From: Anaerolineae bacterium
GTDB lineage: Bacteria; Chloroflexota; Anaerolineae; 4572-78; J111
DNA length: 18,460 nucleotides
Direction of reading: 5' to 3'
Assembly: GCA_020433835.1 (NCBI GenBank)
Contig: JAGRBY010000077.1
Coordinates: 1-18,460 of the forward strand
The notes beneath the pieces were generated by a model, which did not search any database, was not told the DNA's origin, and saw only the letters and a program-made list of their open reading frames with translations. The position numbers and the translations under genes are program-made. Numbering within the stretch: position 1 is the first letter of the stretch; every line of letters begins with the position of its first letter. Positions 16,901 to 18,460 of this stretch are shown piece by piece.

Positions 16901-18311
16901 GACGGTCTCCCAGGAGTTGCCGAAAAAAGTGATTGTGAGCGTCGGCCCAGGCATCCCAGGTGCGATGCTGTACCGCTTGATGCAACGCCTTCCTCTTGGC
17001 GAGGAGTTGGCGTAAGACCCGACGTAAGTCATTCGAGTCGCCAGTGGCGAATTCGATATGTGGATAATCGCTCACAAAGCCAACTGGCGGAGCGATAACT
17101 TCCTTGCCGCAAGCCAGAGCCTCTAAAATGGACAAGGGGCCACCCTCATAGTAAGCGGGGATAAGAATATAATCAATGCTGTGATAGAAATCAGGCATCT
17201 CGTCGGGTCGGTAAAACTTAGCCGGGCCGGGCCAGCCAGTGCCTGTGAAATGCCACTCGATGCCCGGTTCGTCGCTGACGGCTTGGAGTAGGTCCTCGCC
17301 TTTGCGCCCAGTGGGATAAGTGCGCCCTACGACGCCAATTTTAATTTTGGGTTGGAAGGCCTCCAGATCGACACCTGGAGTGATGACCCGAACATTGTCA
17401 ATGTTTGCCCGGCGCAGAGCCTCAGCGTAGCGGGGCGACATAGCGACACAAGCATCCATCTGCCGGGCAACCTCGAAAAAACGTTGAGCTGCGGCGGGTA
17501 CACGTTCCTCGATATGGGTAAAAAAGCCAATTTCGTGGGGTGAATTACGCTCACGGAAGGCGGAATAGTTGATATAGTAGTTAGCGTCGGCTTGGGAGTC
17601 GGGCGTTTGGCTGATAGTGACATAATCGAGACGGACCTCAATCTCGCGGGCGCAGCGTTCCAAAATCCAACCTTCATCGGCGATAACGATGTGTACATGG
17701 CCAGGCGGCTCGGCCTGATCGAGCCGCCTGGCCTTATGAGATGTTGCAGATGAGGAGATAATAGGATGCTCCTGCTGTTTGATTGTTGGCTTGAGGTGAG
17801 CGGTTTTGGTAGCTTTGGCCAAGTAAGCTGCCGGAAAGTCCGGTACCGAGGTATCAATGGCTGTCAAGTCGTTAAGATAACAGCCATATTTTTTTAGGAG
17901 CCAGGTGATGCCATACTCGGTAAAACGCCAAAAATCTTGGGGAGGCAGATGAATCGCTTGTCGGAATGGTAGACCTAAGAGCAGAGTTCCATTTGGTTTG
18001 AGAATGCGGGTTATTTCGGCGAGCGCGGCATGAAAATCATCAACATGCTCCAGAACAGCGCTGCAAAAGACGCAGTCAAATGATTCATTTTCCACCTGAG
18101 GCATGGACCGAACATCTAAAACTAAATCGCAGCCAAATTCTGGGGCCACCTCTGAAGTTACATAAGACTTGCAGTTGCTAAAATAGTGACGATAGATATC
18201 ACCTTGACCATCCTGATCATCACGGCTACCGATAGATAACACCCGCCCCTGAACCATTGCGGCGTGTTGCTTTAGCCAGCGGTTGGCTTCCACTCTGGCT
18301 CTACTTGGCAT
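10974..18311 (-). CDS. Giant multidomain glycan-assembly protein (MT-GT4-GT4-MT-GT4-GT4-GT4-TPR)
   Basis: A 2445-aa single chain. Domains in order: SAM methyltransferase 1 (14-165; RVLSIGS, FDCVFCSAVLEHVDD); GT4-1 (205-465; E389 and E397 of the EX7E motif); GT4-2 (495-870; GRIERRKN, E776/E784); SAM methyltransferase 2 (888-1063; KLEIGSGHTPQPGYEHLD); GT4-3 (1090-1472; E1359/E1367); GT4-4 (1497-1868; E1760 but Gln1768 instead of the second Glu); GT4-5 (1908-2276; E2164/E2172); three TPRs (2295-2440). GT4-3 and GT4-4 are clear duplicates (shared GPIF/APIF.SGYA, MFETD.LP, MDEIWVP, RKGWDVLLKA, DDVCLVLRTYP). No signal peptide or membrane segment is seen, so it is cytoplasmic. The ATG has GGAGG 6 bases upstream. 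It probably assembles and methylates an oligosaccharide for flagellin; this role is inferred from position. Separate frames inside it on the other strand are shadows. Confidence 0.9.
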   Translation of the reverse strand: MPSRARVEANRWLKQHAAMVQGRVLSIGSRDDQDGQGDIYRHYFSNCKSYVTSEVAPEFGCDLVLDVRSMPQVENESFDCVFCSAVLEHVDDFHAALAEITRILKPNGTLLLGLPFRQAIHLPPQDFWRFTEYGITWLLKKYGCYLNDLTAIDTSVPDFPAAYLAKATKTAHLKPTIKQQEHPIISSSATSHKARRLDQAEPPGHVHIVIADEGWILERCAREIEVRLDYVTISQTPDSQADANYYINYSAFRERNSPHEIGFFTHIEERVPAAAQRFFEVARQMDACVAMSPRYAEALRRANIDNVRVITPGVDLEAFQPKIKIGVVGRTYPTGRKGEDLLQAVSDEPGIEWHFTGTGWPGPAKFYRPDEMPDFYHSIDYILIPAYYEGGPLSILEALACGKEVIAPPVGFVSDYPHIEFATGDSNDLRRVLRQLLAKRKALHQAVQHRTWDAWADAHNHFFRQLLGDRPRSHHSNRVFSETRLMTPALRQRPKRVLLALHSPENHGPGGPTIRIQQTKKYLEQIGIEATVSTEDFPDASGYDLIHMFNVWEPHAALAQLRYFRRFNVPLVFSPIYLDLSEFAWAARAIPSVFHQAQSPQELDQYLTAIANSKLEADGISRFDRNEIIEGYFDLLSKLIKAADHLIALSEFEMERLWSIGIKPRPYTLVHNAADVARFGRVSGDLFAKTYGVSNYVLCVGRIERRKNQLMLAHALRDTNLPLVFIGQPTEPDYAELIKQHAGPNTIFIDRLPPDSDLLASAYAGACVFTLPSWSEGAPLSALEAAAAGIPLVLSDRSAEHEYFGELALYCDPGNIKSIRKAVLHAYKKQAPETEHRHRLQTLVREQYNWTNVAQATAQAYEQAIAAFRPRPFEQNLGPKSVASQPPSQRKLEIGSGHTPQPGYEHLDVRADLPDIDHVHDINQPLPFDEGTFDEILTRSCVEHISWRNSTAMLRDWRHVLKPGGKLEIWMPDFEYLCRMYLDGQLDQHLDSSYIEQAGELLGGYTPAVWAMIKMFAGQEYPENFHTAVYDFETIKRVLELAGYERIQRQPPYHGLHVIAYRPQIKPPVFFRLDSGQESQISTNSSTSLPSVLWRGPIFDFSGYAFLSRQTILALDNHQVQLQADSFTMHPKFEEQFKINRAEFNIWHRLSNTRVDSGLHICVHPPIVWDGTDVFDAYRQKSPNSKAHVGVTMFETDRLPSGWAAACNNMDEIWVPSTFNRETFAKAGVDPHRLQVIPFGLDTAIYDPDKVVALDIPDVQGFVFLSVFQWNKRKGWDVLLKAYLSAFTAKDDVCLVLRTYPDHQKTPPIRQRIKRYIRKLGYKADQTPPIILLDEFVPENQMPALYSAVDAFVLPTRGEGWGIPFMEAMAMALPVIGTRWSAHLDFMNDENSYLIDIEGVRPVDREQTQENPYYQSDHHWAEPSVEHTAELMRRVYENRDEAQTKGQQARRDVQTNWSLNRTVEWIIERSTQLSQSTDKQAKPRAAELSPLKNTLSLPLLWHAPIFDPSGYADEARNFILQLYARGFDIAANAIGRRSETFRSQLDPHKQQIFDLVLTQQPPEKFINLIHFPAYIFQRLPQAAYNIGRVMFETDSLPADWVAKCNQMDEIWVPTDFNLQTFKAAGVTAKLVKVPGGIDTDQFQPGYDPLLIPEVRGTVFLSVFEWIYRKGWDVLLKAWAEAFAPADDVCLVLRTYPINATDIPDTKQVIEGHINQFLETKLSLSRDEVASIIVLVEQIPEEDLPRLYAAATAYVAPSRGEGWGRPHMQAMACGLPVIATNWGGNLEFMDNQNSLLIDIEGLVEIDERAEIPFYRGQKWAEPSVAHLVNHLQYMHRHPAEAAAIGQQARRDMVERWQWQKVANIAIERLHTIQMDLSPVGQVANSAFAAPLATDGSQSHPEDRQLDVEKSISLCWEGSQFVHHSLALINREFCLRLAQDQQIDLSIIPYERDQFDSRIDSRFEHITRNLNRSLIHPADVHVRHQWPPNFNSPGEGRWVMIQPWEFGSIPKNWIEIMREKVDEVWAYTNYVRECYIRSGLPAYKVHVVPPGVDTAKFRPDAPPLALKTKKRFKFLFIGGTIARKGIDILLDTYINSFTAKDDVCLVIKDMGGQSFYKGQTAQETIAQIQTDPNAPEIEYIDRILDDTQLAGLYTAGTCLVHPYRGEGFGLPIAEAMACGLPVIVTGHGAALDFCSPETAYLIPAREVHLLEKRIGDNETVDYPWWADPDRSEFSRLMRHVVAHPVEAAAKGRAATAYIQANFTWEQAVAKARQRLEVLCQPQKEHHMNSTNLSDYSLIQVESAQITGNWQPAIDHFKSALSESAPLWNQLGYCYFQAGQLLEAEAAFNTGLEIAPDNPNILYNLAELYLQQERFDQATEYLNRALQVNPNDVNVLLLLGNCCIQLNVFDTALMVFQRVQTLAPETEGINEVISQLESIEASSLEVAL

Positions 18312-18317
18312 AAGATT

Positions 18318-18322
18318 CCTCC
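18318..18322 (-). promoter_or_regulatory. Ribosome binding site of the giant glycosyltransferase gene
   Basis: GGAGG on the minus strand, 6 bases before the ATG at 18309-18311, sets the start. The remaining bases to the window edge (18323-18460) are AT-rich, with no gene and no convincing promoter; the operon could begin here or further upstream outside the window. Confidence 0.7.
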
Positions 18323-18460
18323 AAAAATTTTAGCCTTACAGAAATGTTTGTATAGGAATAAATTTCCCACTTTAATTATCCTTTTCATTCTATCATCCGG
18401 CTTCAGTAGTGTAAGTAAATTCTGGATGAACAATCCATAAAAGCTACGTAAAATAAAAAT

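Noticed and set aside
17327..17857. A 176-codon second minus-strand frame inside the giant gene.
   Set aside because: It overlaps in another frame the GT4-1 region, whose glycosyltransferase motifs are clear; it looks like an out-of-frame shadow.
18348..18374. Sigma-28-like promoter upstream of the giant gene: TAAAGTGG, 11 bases, CTATACAA on the minus strand.
   Set aside because: The -35 is good (6 of 8) but the -10 matches only 3 of 8, so it is not convincing by eye. It would be worth testing because it would put the glycosylation genes under the flagellar sigma factor.
1..18460. CRISPR arrays, tRNA or rRNA genes, prophage or plasmid genes.
   Set aside because: No regularly spaced repeats, no cloverleaf or rRNA-like segments and no phage or replication proteins were seen on either strand.

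Overview
The window looks like part of a chromosome from a flagellated environmental bacterium. The sortase on a Pro/Ser/Thr-rich stalk, the GT4/TPR-rich glycosylation genes and the style of the transposases suggest Chloroflexota. That placement is an inference from gene style only and is held with low to moderate confidence.

Two regions are visible. Positions 1-2342 are a nested insertion-sequence scar. A degraded DDE transposase gene on the minus strand (N-terminal piece 2138-2276, C-terminal piece 1-559, continuing off the left edge) is split by an intact 1578-bp IS4-superfamily element (560-2137) that lies on the plus strand. The inner element has imperfect 18-bp terminal inverted repeats and a perfect 9-bp target duplication. 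Removing it in silico restores the reading frame of the outer transposase, which carries a second, independent frameshift near 121-129.

Positions 2406-18311 hold nine genes, all on the minus strand and closely packed. Transcription runs from right to left in this order: a 2445-aa multidomain protein (methyltransferase, two GT4 domains, methyltransferase, three GT4 domains, TPR), a GT2-TPR glycosyltransferase, a TPR-GT41 (O-GlcNAc-transferase-like) glycosyltransferase, flagellin (fliC), fliS, fliD, two tandem flaG-like genes, and a sortase. I read this as a flagellar filament module joined to its own flagellin-glycosylation module. Glycans would be built and put on Ser/Thr sites of the short flagellin by the three upstream enzymes, all of which carry TPRs. 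FliS would chaperone flagellin, FliD would cap the filament, and the FlaG-like proteins would modulate filament length.

The flagellin gene has its own sigma-28-type promoter (7002-7028) and a long leader. The leader contains a hairpin, and two GGA motifs placed as in CsrA-controlled flagellin leaders: one in a hairpin loop and one over the Shine-Dalgarno sequence. A strong hairpin between fliC and fliS probably lowers read-through to the assembly genes. The unexpected features are the giant one-chain glycan-assembly protein next to flagellin and the sortase that appears to be the last gene of a flagellar operon.
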